From: Nannochloropsis salina CCMP1776
Lineage: Eukaryota; Sar; Eustigmatophyceae; Eustigmatales; Monodopsidaceae
Assembly (NCBI GenBank): GCA_004565275.1
Contig: SDOX01000020.1
Location: 313,189-377,188 of the forward strand
Length of the DNA stretch: 64,000 bases
Direction: 5' to 3'
Part shown: positions 21,073-32,622 of the stretch, piece by piece
How the letters are laid out: every line of letters starts with the position of its first letter
Numbering within the stretch: the stretch's first letter is position 1
Position numbers and translations under genes: made by a program
The notes under the pieces: model-generated
Database searches by the model: none
Told to the model about the DNA's origin: nothing
What the model saw: the letters and a program-made list of their open reading frames with translations, nothing else

Positions 21073-24000
21073 CTACCGTCTTTCAAAGCGGCGCCACTGC
21101 AGCGCGGCCATGAGCAAGACGTTGCACGCCAGGATAAAGACCACCATCAAGCACAGATTCCGCCATCGGTGCACAAAGGAGAAACGAAACATTCCCCCTC
21201 CTTCCTCCTTCCCGCCAAAAAACCACTGAATCACCCCCCACTTGGACGCTTTCTCGAAGGTTCTGGTGGCGGGGTTGAACACCACGATGGTCGCCTCCCC
21301 CCCTTCCTCCCCCCCTTCCTCCGTCCACCACTGGGTCATGACCATTCCTTCGAAAGCCTTGTTCAGCGGGCAGAGGACCCAGAGGGGGATCCATCCCCGA
21401 GGGACATCGCCTGGCATGAAGGTCATGCCGCTCATGATGGAGAAGATGGGGGCGATGGTGTTGAAGAGGGTTTGCGCCGTTTGCGTGCTCGGGGTCAAGG
21501 CCGCCAGGGCCTGCCCAAAGGCGGTGGCGAAGAGCATGTAGAGGAAGAGGAAGGCCCAGAACCAGGCGACCCGCCAGGCCGCGGTGGAGAAGCCGAGGGG
21601 AAAGTAGAGGAAAAGGAGGAAAAGGACGGACTGGACGCCGACGTAGGGCACTTCCACCAGCAGCCAGGAGAGGGCATAGGCCGGCACACCGTAGGCGCCC
21701 GCGAAACGCTCCCGGTAAAACGCCGGACGCTCCTGGTGCATGAGTTCCAAAACCGCCGTGCTGTTGATACAGGCTGTGAAGGTCAAACTCAGGAAAATCA
21801 GGCCCAGGTAGCCGACGAGGTCGGGGACGGTGTCCTGGGGCTGCCCGTGGTAGATCCCGCTCAAGACCAGGGCCATCGCCGCTGTGCCCCCGATGCGCGA
21901 CCATTGATACGAGGGGCGGCGCCAGCAGGTGGACCACGCCCGACGGGTGCACACGTGAAGCTGGGTGCAAAAGGAGGGCGGGAGGGAGGGCGGGAAGCAG
22001 GTGCGCAAGGTGGCCCCCCGTGGACGGCCTTTGGGGTCGGTCTCTTGACGGGCCAGACGTCCAGAACCCTCGTCCGTGAGGGGTTCTGTCGCTGTCTCGG
22101 AGCCTTGCCAAGCCAATTGTGCCTCTCTCACCTGCCGTCGCATCGTGTCATGCCACGCGCTGCGGGCATAGCAGCCTGGAAAATCGATCGGGGCATCCCC
22201 CTGCCTCGTCCCTGCCGCCCCAGGCCCTTCCCTGGCCAGCCAAGCCTCGGGTTTCACACACCTTAACACCCAGGACGCCGGGTTTTCCCCCGCCTCCAAG
22301 GGCGGGACGCCGGGTATGCTGTCCATGTAAGCCACCACGCCGTCCTTCCCTTGCGCCGGACCGGCGTAGACTGCCTGCCCGCCCCGACCGAGGACCAACA
22401 AGGAATCAAATTGCGCGAACAGCTCCCGGTTGGGTTGGTGGATGGAGGCGACGATGGACATGCCTCCCTTCCACCCTCCCTCCGGCCCTCCCTCCCGCCC
22501 TCGCGCCAGGATCCGGAGCATGCGGATGACAAGGAAGGAGTGCTCGGCGTCGAGGTAGGTAGTGGGTTCGTCCAGGAAGAGGAGGGAGGGCAAGGCAACC
22601 ACCTCGGCGGCGATGGAGACACGCTTCATTTCCTATAGAGAGGGAGGGAGGGGGGGAGGGAGGAAGGGAGGGAGGGGAAAGAAGGGATATGGAGAAAATG
22701 AGCCATGGGTCCTGTTCTACGGGACGTGAGAACGAGAGAGGAGGTTTGATGATGGCATGAGGAAAAGGCAGAAGAAGAGAAAGAGGAGGAGGGAATGAGG
22801 GAGGGAGGAAGGGAGGGAGGGAGGGAGGGAGGGAGGGAGGGAGGGAGGGAGGTCTACCTCGAAGGAAAGACCCGAGCCTGGGGGGCCGACGATGCTGTGT
22901 TTAATGTGCTGCATACGGAGGAGGGAGAGGATGGCGTGGACGAGGTCGGGGTAGAGGGCGGGAGGGAGGGCGGGGCAGGCACGGGGAAGGCGGAGGGCGG
23001 CGGAGAAGCGAAGGATCTCCCAGGGGGTCATGTAAGGAGAGTGCACCGCGGAAGAATTCTGGTCGACGTAGGCCGTGAGGACGGGGCGGAGGGCGGGGGG
23101 GAGGGCCCGGCCGTTGAGGAGAATGCTGCCAGTCATGCAGCCGTGGCCAGTCTTGCGCCCCGCGAGCACGTCCAAGAGCGTCGTCTTCCCCGACCCCGAG
23201 GCCCCAATCAAGGCCATCATCCTACCCGGAGGTACGCAGCCGTTGATGTCCGTTAAGAGGGTCCGGCCTTTCAACGGTCGGGAACGAGTTGGGGATGTCC
23301 GCGTCTGCCTTGCTGCCTCTTGGGTGACTCTGCCCTCCTTCGCATCCTCTCTCCCTTCCTCCATGCATGCCGCCCTGTTTTCCTCTGATCGACTCTCCCT
23401 CCCCTTGGACACCCAGCCCTCCGCCCTCCTTCCCGCCCTCCCTCCCGCCCTCCCTCCCCCCCTTCGTGGGAGGCACGGGAGTCGGGGGGCCGGGACCGTG
23501 TACGAGACGTTCTCGAAGGCGAGGGTCACGGGGGGAGGAGGGGGGAGACGGTCGAAGACTTCCCTCCCTCCCACCCGCGCTCCCAGCCTCCCGGTGTCCC
23601 TCCCTCTCTCCCGCCCTCCCAGCCTCCTGATGTCCGCGAGGGCGTCCCGCAGGTGGAAAGAAAAAGAAGAAGGAGGCGGCGACGAAGGAGGAGGAGAAGA
23701 AGGCGGAGGAGGCGGAGGAGGAGGAGGAGGAGGAGGAGGAGGAGGCGGAGGAGGAGGAGGAGATGGGCGGCCTCGAGGACCTTCTCCTTCCCGGCCTCTC
23801 CCTCCTCGCCTCCTCCTTTCTATTCTTCCCTTCCTTCCCCTCTCCCACCTCCCATCCAACCTTTCCCTCCCTCTCGTCCTGCCCCATCACCACATTCACC
23901 GGCTCGCGCCAACGCACGTTACGCATAGCCAGCCACGTCAGCCCCATGTACACCACACATAAAAACAGGTTGATCGCGGCACCCTTGAAGCGCCAGGCCG

Positions 24001-27000
24001 GGGAGAGGAAGAGCCCACGCTGCTTGAGGATGGCGTGGCCGACGCTGATGGGGGGGGAGGAGTCGGGGACCGAGGGGGCATACCGGCCGCGGAAGAGAAA
24101 TTCGTTCGTCGCCAGGGCTTGAGGGAGGGAGGGAAGGAGGGAGGGAGGGCAGGGAGAAAGAAAGGGGGGGGCGGGGGGATGGGTGTTAAAAAAGAGGCAG
24201 GAGGAGGGGGACGGGAGGGAAGAAGGAGCAAGAGAGGGAGGGAGGGAGGGAGGGAGGGAGGGAAGGGAAACGGCGTGTGTCCGACCTTGGTACGCGTAGA
24301 AGATGGGATCGGTCCACGTGATCCAAGCAAAGGCCCCGGGCATGGAGGGACGAGGCAGGATGAAACCAGAGAAGAGGAGGAAGAAGAAGGTCAGGACGCC
24401 GGCCACGGCCGCCGTGACGGTCAGGGAGGGGCACAGGTAGGTCAGGGCACGAAAGAAGGCCATCATCGCCCATCCGATCGCGATCAGGTTCAAGAGGAAG
24501 GTGCCGAGGTGCGCGCCGACCTCACCCGCACCGTCCCCTCCTCCTCCTCCCCGCCCTTCTGCCCCCTCATTGAAGCCAGTGCCAAAGTACACCACAATCC
24601 CAAACAGGAGGGAATCCATCACGACGAGAGGTAGGCCGATCAAGGTGGAGGCCAACAGCGCGGGAAAACAGGCAAAATACCCGGCCTCCCGCTGCTTGTA
24701 AAAGAGGGGCCGGGCGTTGATGTAGGAAGGGAGGGAGGCGGCCGTTTGAAAGGCGACCGTTAAAATGGTCTGGTAGAGGGCCCCGAAAACGGTGGAAGGG
24801 AAGGCCTTCACGCCGATTTTAAAATAGATGAATCCAGTGATCACTCCGAGAAGAAGGGATTGGAGGAAACGGGCGAGAAGGAGGGAGGTGTCGCGGGCGT
24901 GGAAGAGGAAGTCCCGGTGGAGGAGGAGGAGGAGAGAGGGAAGCCAGGCCTGCTCGGAGAAGGGCCGTCGTTCGTGGGGGGTCCAGGAGGGAGGGAGGGA
25001 GGGGGAGGGGGAGGAGAGGGAGGAGGCCAGGGATTGGCCATGGGACGAGGCGAGGAAGGCTGACTCGAAGGCCTCAGTGGTGGTGGGCGGGAAAGAGGCG
25101 GGGAGGGAGGGAGGGGCGGAGGGAGGGGCGGAGGGAGGGGCGGAGGGAAGGGTGTCTGAGCCCTCCTTGGGCTGCCCTGTGGCAAAGCTGACCTTCGAAG
25201 GCGATGTCAAGCAGGCCAGCACAAAATCCGCCACGCCCATGCCCAACGGCCGGGAAAACCCCAGTTCAAATTCAAAATAGCCGGAAACGGCCGAGGGGGC
25301 CCCTTGAAAGACCAGTCGCCCTTCCCGAAGCACCAGGACGTGGTCGAAAAGGGCCGCGACCTCTGGGGCGGGCTGAAGGAGGGACATGACCGAGGTGGTC
25401 TGCAAGTGCCTGGCCCAGGCCCGGAGGACCCGCACAATGTCCAGGGTGGAGGCCGAGTCCAAGCCGTTGGAGATCTGTAACGTGTGGGTAACGGATATTT
25501 GAATTTTCTTCTAATAACCAACTCTGGCTGGGACCGGGTCCAGCGGTCGCGACGCCGTTCCGCGCACTCTTTCCTCATCGACATACCTCCTGCCTGGAAC
25601 CTCTCATCCTCCTGGCTTCCGTTTCCCCTCCTTCTCACCTCATCAAAGCAAGTAACGGCGTGGTCGCCCATCAAGGCCTCCCCCAGGCTCAACCGTCGGC
25701 GTTCCCCGCCACTGATCCCCCTGTTGACAGCGTCCCCGACCCGGGTGTGGCGGCAGGAGGTTAGGTTCAGGAGGGAGAGTACCATCTCCACGCGGTGGGC
25801 AGAAAACGCACGGCGGGCGGAAGGTCGGCGGAGGAGGCGGCCGAGGGAAGGAGGGAGGGAAGGAGGCGGGGAGGAGGAGGAAGGGAGGGAGGACGGGGGA
25901 AGGAGCTTGGTGGCGAGGGAGGAAGGGAGGGAGCAAGGAGAAGCCTGGCAGAGGGCAGCGAAGTCGGAGGAGGCCAGGTAGGCCGAGGTCGGGAGAGGGA
26001 GGAGGCATGCGCCGGCGAAGAGGAGGGTCTCCTCGACCGTGAGGAAGGGAGAGAGGACATCTTCGGCGCCCACCAGGCAGGTGAGGGCCGGGAGGTGGAA
26101 AGGAGGGGAGGAGGAAGAAAAGGAGGGGGAGGGCGTGGCGGAAATATGGTTGTAGGTCACGTGGCCGGTGAGGGAGGGGGTGTGAGGGAGGCGAGGGAGG
26201 AGGGAGGAGGAGGGGGAGGGGCAAGGAAGCAAGCGCCCGGCGATGACCTGGGACCGAGGGGTGGAGAAGGGAAGGCCGTGATGATGAGTTGGGAGGGAGG
26301 AGGCGGGAGGGCAGGAGGGCGGTCATGATGGGGAGGGAAGGAGGAGGTGGGAAACGGGCCCTTGCAATCTCTTCATGCCTCCTCTCCACCCCCACCTCAA
26401 TCTCCAGCACTCTCCCTCCCTCCCTCCCTCCCTCCCTCTCTCTCGCTCCCTCCCTCCCTTCCTCACCTGTAAGAGCGAAGTCTTTTCCCGACTTTGGCCC
26501 CTCCCCACGCACCAAACTGCAACCGGCCCGGCTCCAGCACCGTCGAAACCCCTTCCCAAGGCCACTCACCATCCGCGCATCCCTCCTCCTCCTCCTCCTC
26601 CTCCTCCTCCTCCTCCTCCGCCCCTCTTCGTGGACCATGCTCGCTTCCATCTCCCCCTCCGTGCCCGCAGCTTTATTCTTTCTCCCTCTCCTCCTCGTCC
26701 GGTTTTTCGACCCCCACCAGCAGGACGAACCCCCCTCCCCCTCCCCCTCCCACTCCCCCTCCCCCTCCCACCCTCCCACCGCCCACTCCACCCAGCCTTT
26801 CACCGGCTCCGCCACGCTCTCCCACACGGTGGGGAAGGCCTTGGTCCTCACGTCTCTCCTGTGTTGCAGAGACACGTGCTCGAGACGCACCGTGGTGGGG
26901 GTGGTGACAAGCGACTCGAGTCCTCCTCGCCGGGCGGCCCATTCCGCGAAATACGCGTCCGTGTCCAGGCAAGGGGGAAGCAGGGACGTAGGGGAAGGGT

Positions 27001-27419
27001 CTTTCCGACATTCCTTCTGGGAAGCATGGCGAGGAAGGGGGAGGAGGGAGGGAGGGAGGGAGGGAGGAAGGGAGGGAGGGAGGGGTGAGCTTTCCGCAAG
27101 CACGAGCAAGGGAAAAAGCCGGCATATTTCTCAGGTCTGTGGCATGCCTCCCAAGGTAGCACTCCCGCAGTTGATGCCTTTCCTTCCTTCGCTGCGGTCG
27201 CCCGAACCTCCTCCATCCTCCCTCCTCATCAATCCCCGGACCTACCCGGGCCTGAACGCCCTCCACCCCCTGGGTTGAAGAGGGACCAGTGCCACCCCGA
27301 TCGTCGAGTTCCTCTCCCTCCTCTCTTTCCTCCACGCCACCATCTCCTCGGTCCCAACTCCCAAGGGACGCTGGATCGTCTTCGTAGTAAACCTCGGGCA
27401 TTACCCAAGCGAAATGCAA
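21073..27419 (-). CDS. Full-size PDR/ABCG-type ABC transporter
   Basis: Two NBD-TMD halves in the PDR order. Half one: CLVGAEDVLSPFLTVEETLL, signature RGISGGERRRLSLGEALMGD, Walker B CFDE joined to ISNGLDSAS across a GT-AG intron (25638-25475), then a TMD with PLFYKQREAGYF and DPIFYAYQ. Half two: VTLAFENVSYTVPAP, Walker A GASGSGKTTLLDVLAGRKTG, AYVDQNSSAVHSPYMT, an intron 22857-22633, signature region EMKRVSIAAEV, Walker B LLFLDEPTTYLD, and a last TMD ending at 21073. Clear junctions are 24286/24117, 22858/22632 and 25639/25474. The protein likely exports lipids or hydrophobic compounds at the plasma membrane. The N-terminal exons (27419-26484) are less certain. Walker A of half one is spread over three frames near 26490-26550, and the linker between halves changes frame near a TCC-rich run at 23700-23760. 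Confidence 0.92.
22795..22852. repeat. GGGA microsatellite in ABC transporter intron
   Basis: GGGA run on the + strand, CCCT in the sense direction of the transporter, beginning just after the donor GTAGAC. Confidence 0.9.
23664..23762. repeat. GGA/GGC trinucleotide repeat between ABC transporter halves
   Basis: Imperfect GGA, GAA and GGC triplets. In the sense direction this is TCC-rich and pyrimidine-rich, compatible with an unplaced intron that would explain the change of reading frame here. Confidence 0.85.
26577..26620. repeat. CTC trinucleotide repeat in ABC transporter N-terminal region
   Basis: Nearly pure CTC units, read on the minus strand as poly-arginine or poly-glutamate depending on frame. 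It precedes the first Walker A region. Confidence 0.85.
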
Positions 27420-29780
27420 ACAGGGTACCCGCAGCCCGCGTGACGTCTGTAGCTACGCAGTCACCCGTCCCGAAGCTTACGACCGTATCGGCCGCTTTCC
27501 TGGCAAGGGCGTGCGGACGGCGGCACCAAACGATGCTGCAGCAAGAAAGTATCGATTAAAGTACCCAATAAGCCACGTATTTCCTGTCCGGCCCCCGGTA
27601 AGGCCTGGCGACCACGCTACGTGGTAGGCTAAGCGGGCATGTGCACGCAACGAATAAGGCTTTTCTCCTTCGTCTTTCTTTCCCCCGAGAAAACTCCTGA
27701 CGCCCTGGCCGATGAGCGAAAGGGTAGGTTGAATGGCTGTCAATGTATATGCATTAGTGTTTTTAATTACACGCCTTCGGCAGAAGGAGGGACGGCACGT
27801 TGCGCTCCCAGGAGACCGACACCCAAAACATCGCCACCGTCAGATCGGGGCCAAACTCGTCAAAATTGTGCGGGCAACGCATAGCCGTACAATAATTAAG
27901 CCCTTTTACAAGTCATGCTTGAAACGACCTGGACGATAAGGCCCTTTTCAAAAGTCAATTTACAGACGGAAGGTCGCTTCTGAGGGGAACAAGTGCTTGC
28001 TTTGCCATTCAGGGGACAAAAGTACTTTATTCGCGCTCTGCATACGGCAAAAGCCTGGCATACAATGCACATGTGCTGCCTGACGACATTGCATGTGCGT
28101 TGCGGCAGGATTGCCTCAGATAACATTGCCTTATCGAACCCATCGGTCTTTCTCGAGGACGGTCCCGCGATGCGAGCGGCTAAGAGGGGCGTCGTAACGT
28201 AAAAATTTGGGCGGTCGTGCTTTACCTGCCGCCGATATTTTCACAAAAATGAATTGCGCGCCCCCCCCCCACCCGCAAGTTTCGGAAAGGACTGGAGGAA
28301 TATCATACATGCGATTGAGAAGCGATATTTATACCCGCAACACTTCGAGAGAACCGTAACATATGAGGTAATGTGATCGAGGGAAAAGGTGGAGATTGCC
28401 TGTTGTTTCCTGAGACGCGTCCTGACCACCTTGGCCACCTTCTCATACATCGTGCAGCTTGAGAAATACCGGGCACTACACATGAAATTAGAGGATCGGC
28501 AACATTTAGAAAGTTGATCGATGTTGTTGTTCGTGTAGTAACGTTTAAGGGCGTCCTACCACTCTCCCAACTTGCCGTCGGGTTTAGACCGCGACCCTCG
28601 GAGGCACAATGTGCACCATTTGAGGGCTAAAACGTCAAAGTTTGTTTAGTTTGTTTCAGACGTCTATAAAATATTTAAATTCATTCGAATGCAAGTAGAT
28701 AGTACTGAAGACAGCTTGCTCAACGAACAACTAGTGAATAGCAATCCCTTTTTATTGCAAATGTTTACGGATATTATCCCGTTTCCGAAAAGTATGAATT
28801 ACCGTAGTGGATCTAGTCACGGAAGAAAGAAGCATGACTAGACTCCACCAAAAACGGATGATCAGGCACAATCCGTCATGAGCCTTTCTAAAGAATGCCG
28901 AAAGTGAGACTGCAGCCTGCGGCAACCGCCATCAGGAATTAGACTACCGGGGAGTCATGTAATGAAGTAGTCAGCGACATGCCTGGCTATGGCCCGTCCA
29001 CGTCCATGCGACAATTGTCTGTGTCACATTACTGAGGTACCAGCTTCGATTTTATACGAAGGGAGGATTCTGCTCAACCCTGATATGCGCACATCAGGAA
29101 CAACAGGTTGCTCATGTACTTTATTTCATAACTTTTCAACTGGAAACTTATGCTTGTCGTTATCAGGGCATTATTCATACGCTTATAGATAACGAAATGG
29201 TATTGTAAAAGACCCCAAAATTGTTCATGACGAGGTTTTACGCAATTCTTCCGTATGTAGAAAATCATTGACCTGGAATGGGGAGATTCTGCCTACTCCG
29301 CTCCAAGAAAATGCCTCTCACGCATGTCACCGTTCCCACGACAAGGATTGACAATCCATGGTATCCCTGCGAACAATTGGATGTTCAGATGCTCGGAGGT
29401 CCATCTTCGGACCGCACGGATGTGAAAACTGTGGGGTCAAAGGTCGCGGGTAACGGACTTTTGAAAGTTTGAACTGAGGCCGGCGTCAGTTCTCGTCTGT
29501 GATGGCCTTCGCTCAGGGCAACCTCTTGTCCCAATGTAGCACCAGCTTTCTCCCGCACACAGGCTTCGCTTGCGAGTATATACCCTTTTATTATTCTATG
29601 TAGCTTGACAACGCTGTGGAGCACAGAGGCGCACGTACTGATGTGAGTTTTACGGCACTATCTTGACAATCTTTCCATCGTGCCTACCTCTTCTCTCCTC
29701 CGGTTACAGGCAGAATGCTTACTTAAAGAGGAAACTTCCCACTCATCCAAACGTTATTCTCTAGACATATTGATTGTCTG
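27420..29780. other. Gene-poor 2.4 kb divergent region
   Basis: The longest stretch without a gene in the window, between the outward-facing ABC transporter and Beclin genes. It is visibly more AT-rich, especially 28640-28760, and lacks GGGA runs. Longest frames are about 90 codons with no recognisable motif. I looked for tRNA B-box-like sequence, rRNA and snRNA starts and found none. Confidence 0.5.
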
Positions 29781-31798
29781 ATGAAGCACACAAATAGGGC
29801 CCTGGAAGACATGGAGAGCCATGAAGCTACGAGTTTGAGCACAACTTCCTCGACATCGCTCTGTACCCTTTGCGACCGCCCCGTCTGGCGTCTCCCTACT
29901 TCCACCGCACAAACCCAATCAACTGCTTCTTCATATTCAGGTGCTTGCCAGACGTCTATACCTCGACCCTCTTCACCACCTGCTTCCTCTCTTCCCTCTC
30001 CACCTGCATCTTCTTCCCATCCTCCTCCTCCTCCTCCTCCTCCTCCTCCTTCCCAGCGGCCACCTTCCTCCTCCAGTCGCGCCTCCCTTTGGACGCCAAG
30101 CGCCGCTTCCTCGATACCTTTATCCTCCCTTCATTCTTCCCCCCCACCTTCCGGTCCCCCCTCTTCCCCTGCTTCTTTCGTAATGGTGGCCCGCATGGCG
30201 GACATGAACATGTCTTACATCCACGTTCAAGAAGCGGCCGCCGCCGCCATCTCCCCCTCTTCAGTCACCGCCACCAGCAACTCTTCACCGCGTCCTCTTC
30301 CCTATACTGGTCTTTATGAGACCTCGCGACGGGCGGAGATGGTGCTCGAGTATGGGGCAGGAAAAATTGACTCGGACGCGCCCGCCTGCTCCCACTGCCT
30401 GAATGTGATGCTGCAGGGCCTCGACAAGGTAGGAGTGGGGGGAGGGGGGGGAACGGGGGAGGAAGGATGAATCTTTTTTTGGGATTCCTCGACCCATGAG
30501 ATTTTTGAGGGATCCTTCTTCCCCTCTTCCCTCCTTTTCGCGCCTCCCTTTCCCTCCCTCCCTAGGAACTCGCTTACCTGACAGAGGAGGAGGGCCGTTA
30601 CAACGCCGTCATCACCCAGAAGGGCGCCCCCTCCCTCCCTCCCTCCCTCCCTCCCTCCATTACGTTCGCTCGAAGCGCGGCCGAGGATGCGGTGAAGGCT
30701 TTGCAGGAGGAGGAGGAGGTGAGCCGGGGCGAGGAGGAAAGCTTGAGGGAAAAGTTAAGGTTCCTCTCGACGCGAGAGCGGGAAGCTCGGGCTCGGGAGG
30801 AAGAATTTTGGGACGCGCTGTGTCGGTGCGAAGAGGATAAATGGGAGGATGAGGAAGGGGTGGAGGAAATGCTTCGGGAGGTGGAGAGGCTGCATGCTCG
30901 GGCGGAAGCACTTCAACGCCCGGACCACGCGGTGTTGAAAATGTTGCTCTTTGGGAGGAAGGGAGGGAGGGAGGGCGGGAGGGAGGGTGGGAAAGGTCGG
31001 GATGAGGAGGCTTTGGTGGCGTTGGAGCCGGGGGGAAGCAGCGGGGGAGGGGAGACCGTCTTCAGAGTCCACGGGCAGCGGGTGGCGAGGCGGGAAGACC
31101 CTCGACGGGACCTGTGGTGGGCGGAGATCAATGCTGCATGGGGTCGGGTCGTGTTGTTGGTGATTGCCCTCGTGCACGCGGTTGGGTTTGAGGGCGAGGG
31201 GGAGGAAAGGGGAGAGGAGCCGGGCGGGGGGAGGAAGGGGGGGAGGGGCCGATACAGGGCGGTGTACATGGGGGGGGCGTCCCGCATCGTCCAAGATCCG
31301 GGTAAGAAATCTCAGCTCACGTTTCCCCTCTTTGTGGTGGGAGGGGCGAGATTGGGTGGGAAGGGAGGGGGAGGCCGGGCGGGCGGGGCCACGGCAAGTG
31401 CATTAAGGCAGCAGCAGGCGACGCGGATGGACGAAGGGGTCCGACGGTTGTGCCTGTTGGTAACGGAAATTCAAAAACACGTGCTCACGGTCGACGAAGG
31501 GGAGCGGGCGCTGGCGTTAGAGCAGGAAGAGCGTCTGTTTGAGCTGGACGTGGCGAGTTTGGGGCTGGGCGAGGAGCGAGGGTGGAACGTGGTGCTGCGC
31601 AGGCTGGCGGGGGCGTTGAACTGGCTGGTCTGGGTCGTGTGTGAGGGGGGGGGAGGGCCGGAGGGGGGGAGGCGTGAGGAAAACAAAGGGAGGGGTGGTC
31701 GGCGAAGCTGGGAGGGAAGGAGAGAGAAGGAGAGTAGGGTAACGACGGGGGGAAGGGGCGGGGCCCTGGCCAGGGGAACGAGGGAGGAGGGGGGATGA
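29781..31798 (+). CDS. ATG6: Beclin-1 / ATG6 autophagy protein
   Basis: Two exons, 29781-30428 and 30566-31798, join in phase 0 (GACAAG/GAACTC) to 626 residues. The first has the two CxxC motifs of Beclin N-termini (LCTLC and ACSHC before LNVMLQGLDK), separated by a Ser/Pro-rich linker. The second has ELAYLTEEEGRYNAVI, a charged coiled coil (SLREKLRFLSTREREARARE, then EEFWDALCRCEEDKWEDEE) and the evolutionarily conserved domain with WWAEINAAWGRVVLLVIALV, RYRAVYMGGASRIVQ and WNVVLRRLAGALNWLVWVV. It is a subunit of the Vps34 PI3-kinase complex for autophagosome nucleation and endosomal sorting. The intron is G-rich after the donor and CCCT-rich before the acceptor. EGGREGG spacers interrupt the conserved domain, a local habit. 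Confidence 0.92.
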
Positions 31799-32622
31799 TG
31801 GGGCACTCCCACAAGATCGTGGAAGACGGGTGGGAAGGAGGGAGGGAAAGAGGGCCGGTCGACTGTCTGGGTGGCGGGTGCCAGGTAGGATGTACATACA
31901 AAAGCAAGAAGTGTACAGTGATCATCGTCCCATACGTTGCCGAGTCCTCGTTCAACGCATGGGCCCTTTCCTGTCTCTACCTTAGGGATGAAAATATATC
32001 TTTTCAGGAACGCTTGGCTTTTTGTCCGTCCATCACAAATCATGCCTCCCACATACCCCATGAGAAAGGTGCTGTGTTGCCACAAGGCACGATACTACGC
32101 CGCAGGGGGCAGGAATGTGATTAAACGAGGGGTCCCGGAAGTCTTCACATCTGGTGGTCATTTGGGGTCCTTTTCCGTATGTCGCGTTGGTAGCCTGGCA
32201 ATTATCTGCATCCGTCCTCCCATCGAATAATTATCCAGACTAGACTCTCCACCCCTCATCAGTCGTGTATCCTGCGTCTGCTTTCATGCTCGCGTCCTCT
32301 GAACGCCATCAGTCTCGGTCGTTTCATTACGGTGCGTCTTCCCTCTCTGGCCACACAACCCCACCGCAGCCTACTCCCCCCTTGTACTCGCATGCCTCCT
32401 TGCTATCAATGCAAAATCCTGGGTTCTGCTATGATCTTAACTCGTCCTGTCCGCGTCGTCCTTGTCCTTTCCACACTGCATCCGTCCCATCCTGCTCAAG
32501 GATGACGAGATTTCATCCATTTTGATCGCGCACCCCACCGCTTGTTCCCCTTCATGCCAGTCACAGCCTTCGTCCTCCTCGCCTTCTATTGTCAAAAACA
32601 AGGCCCTCCAGTCTTCGGTCTT
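31799..32622. other. Convergent intergenic region
   Basis: About 820 bases between the 3' ends of Beclin and the PPR gene. No supportable gene. Confidence 0.5.

Noticed and set aside
22795-22852. Regular GGGA arrays considered as CRISPR or telomere-like repeats
   Set aside because: They are simple 4-bp microsatellites without spacers and occur throughout introns and exons. The unit is not a telomeric repeat.
28640-28760. AT-rich segment considered as a centromere or a mobile-element remnant
   Set aside because: Too short, no repeats, no terminal inverted repeats and no coding trace.
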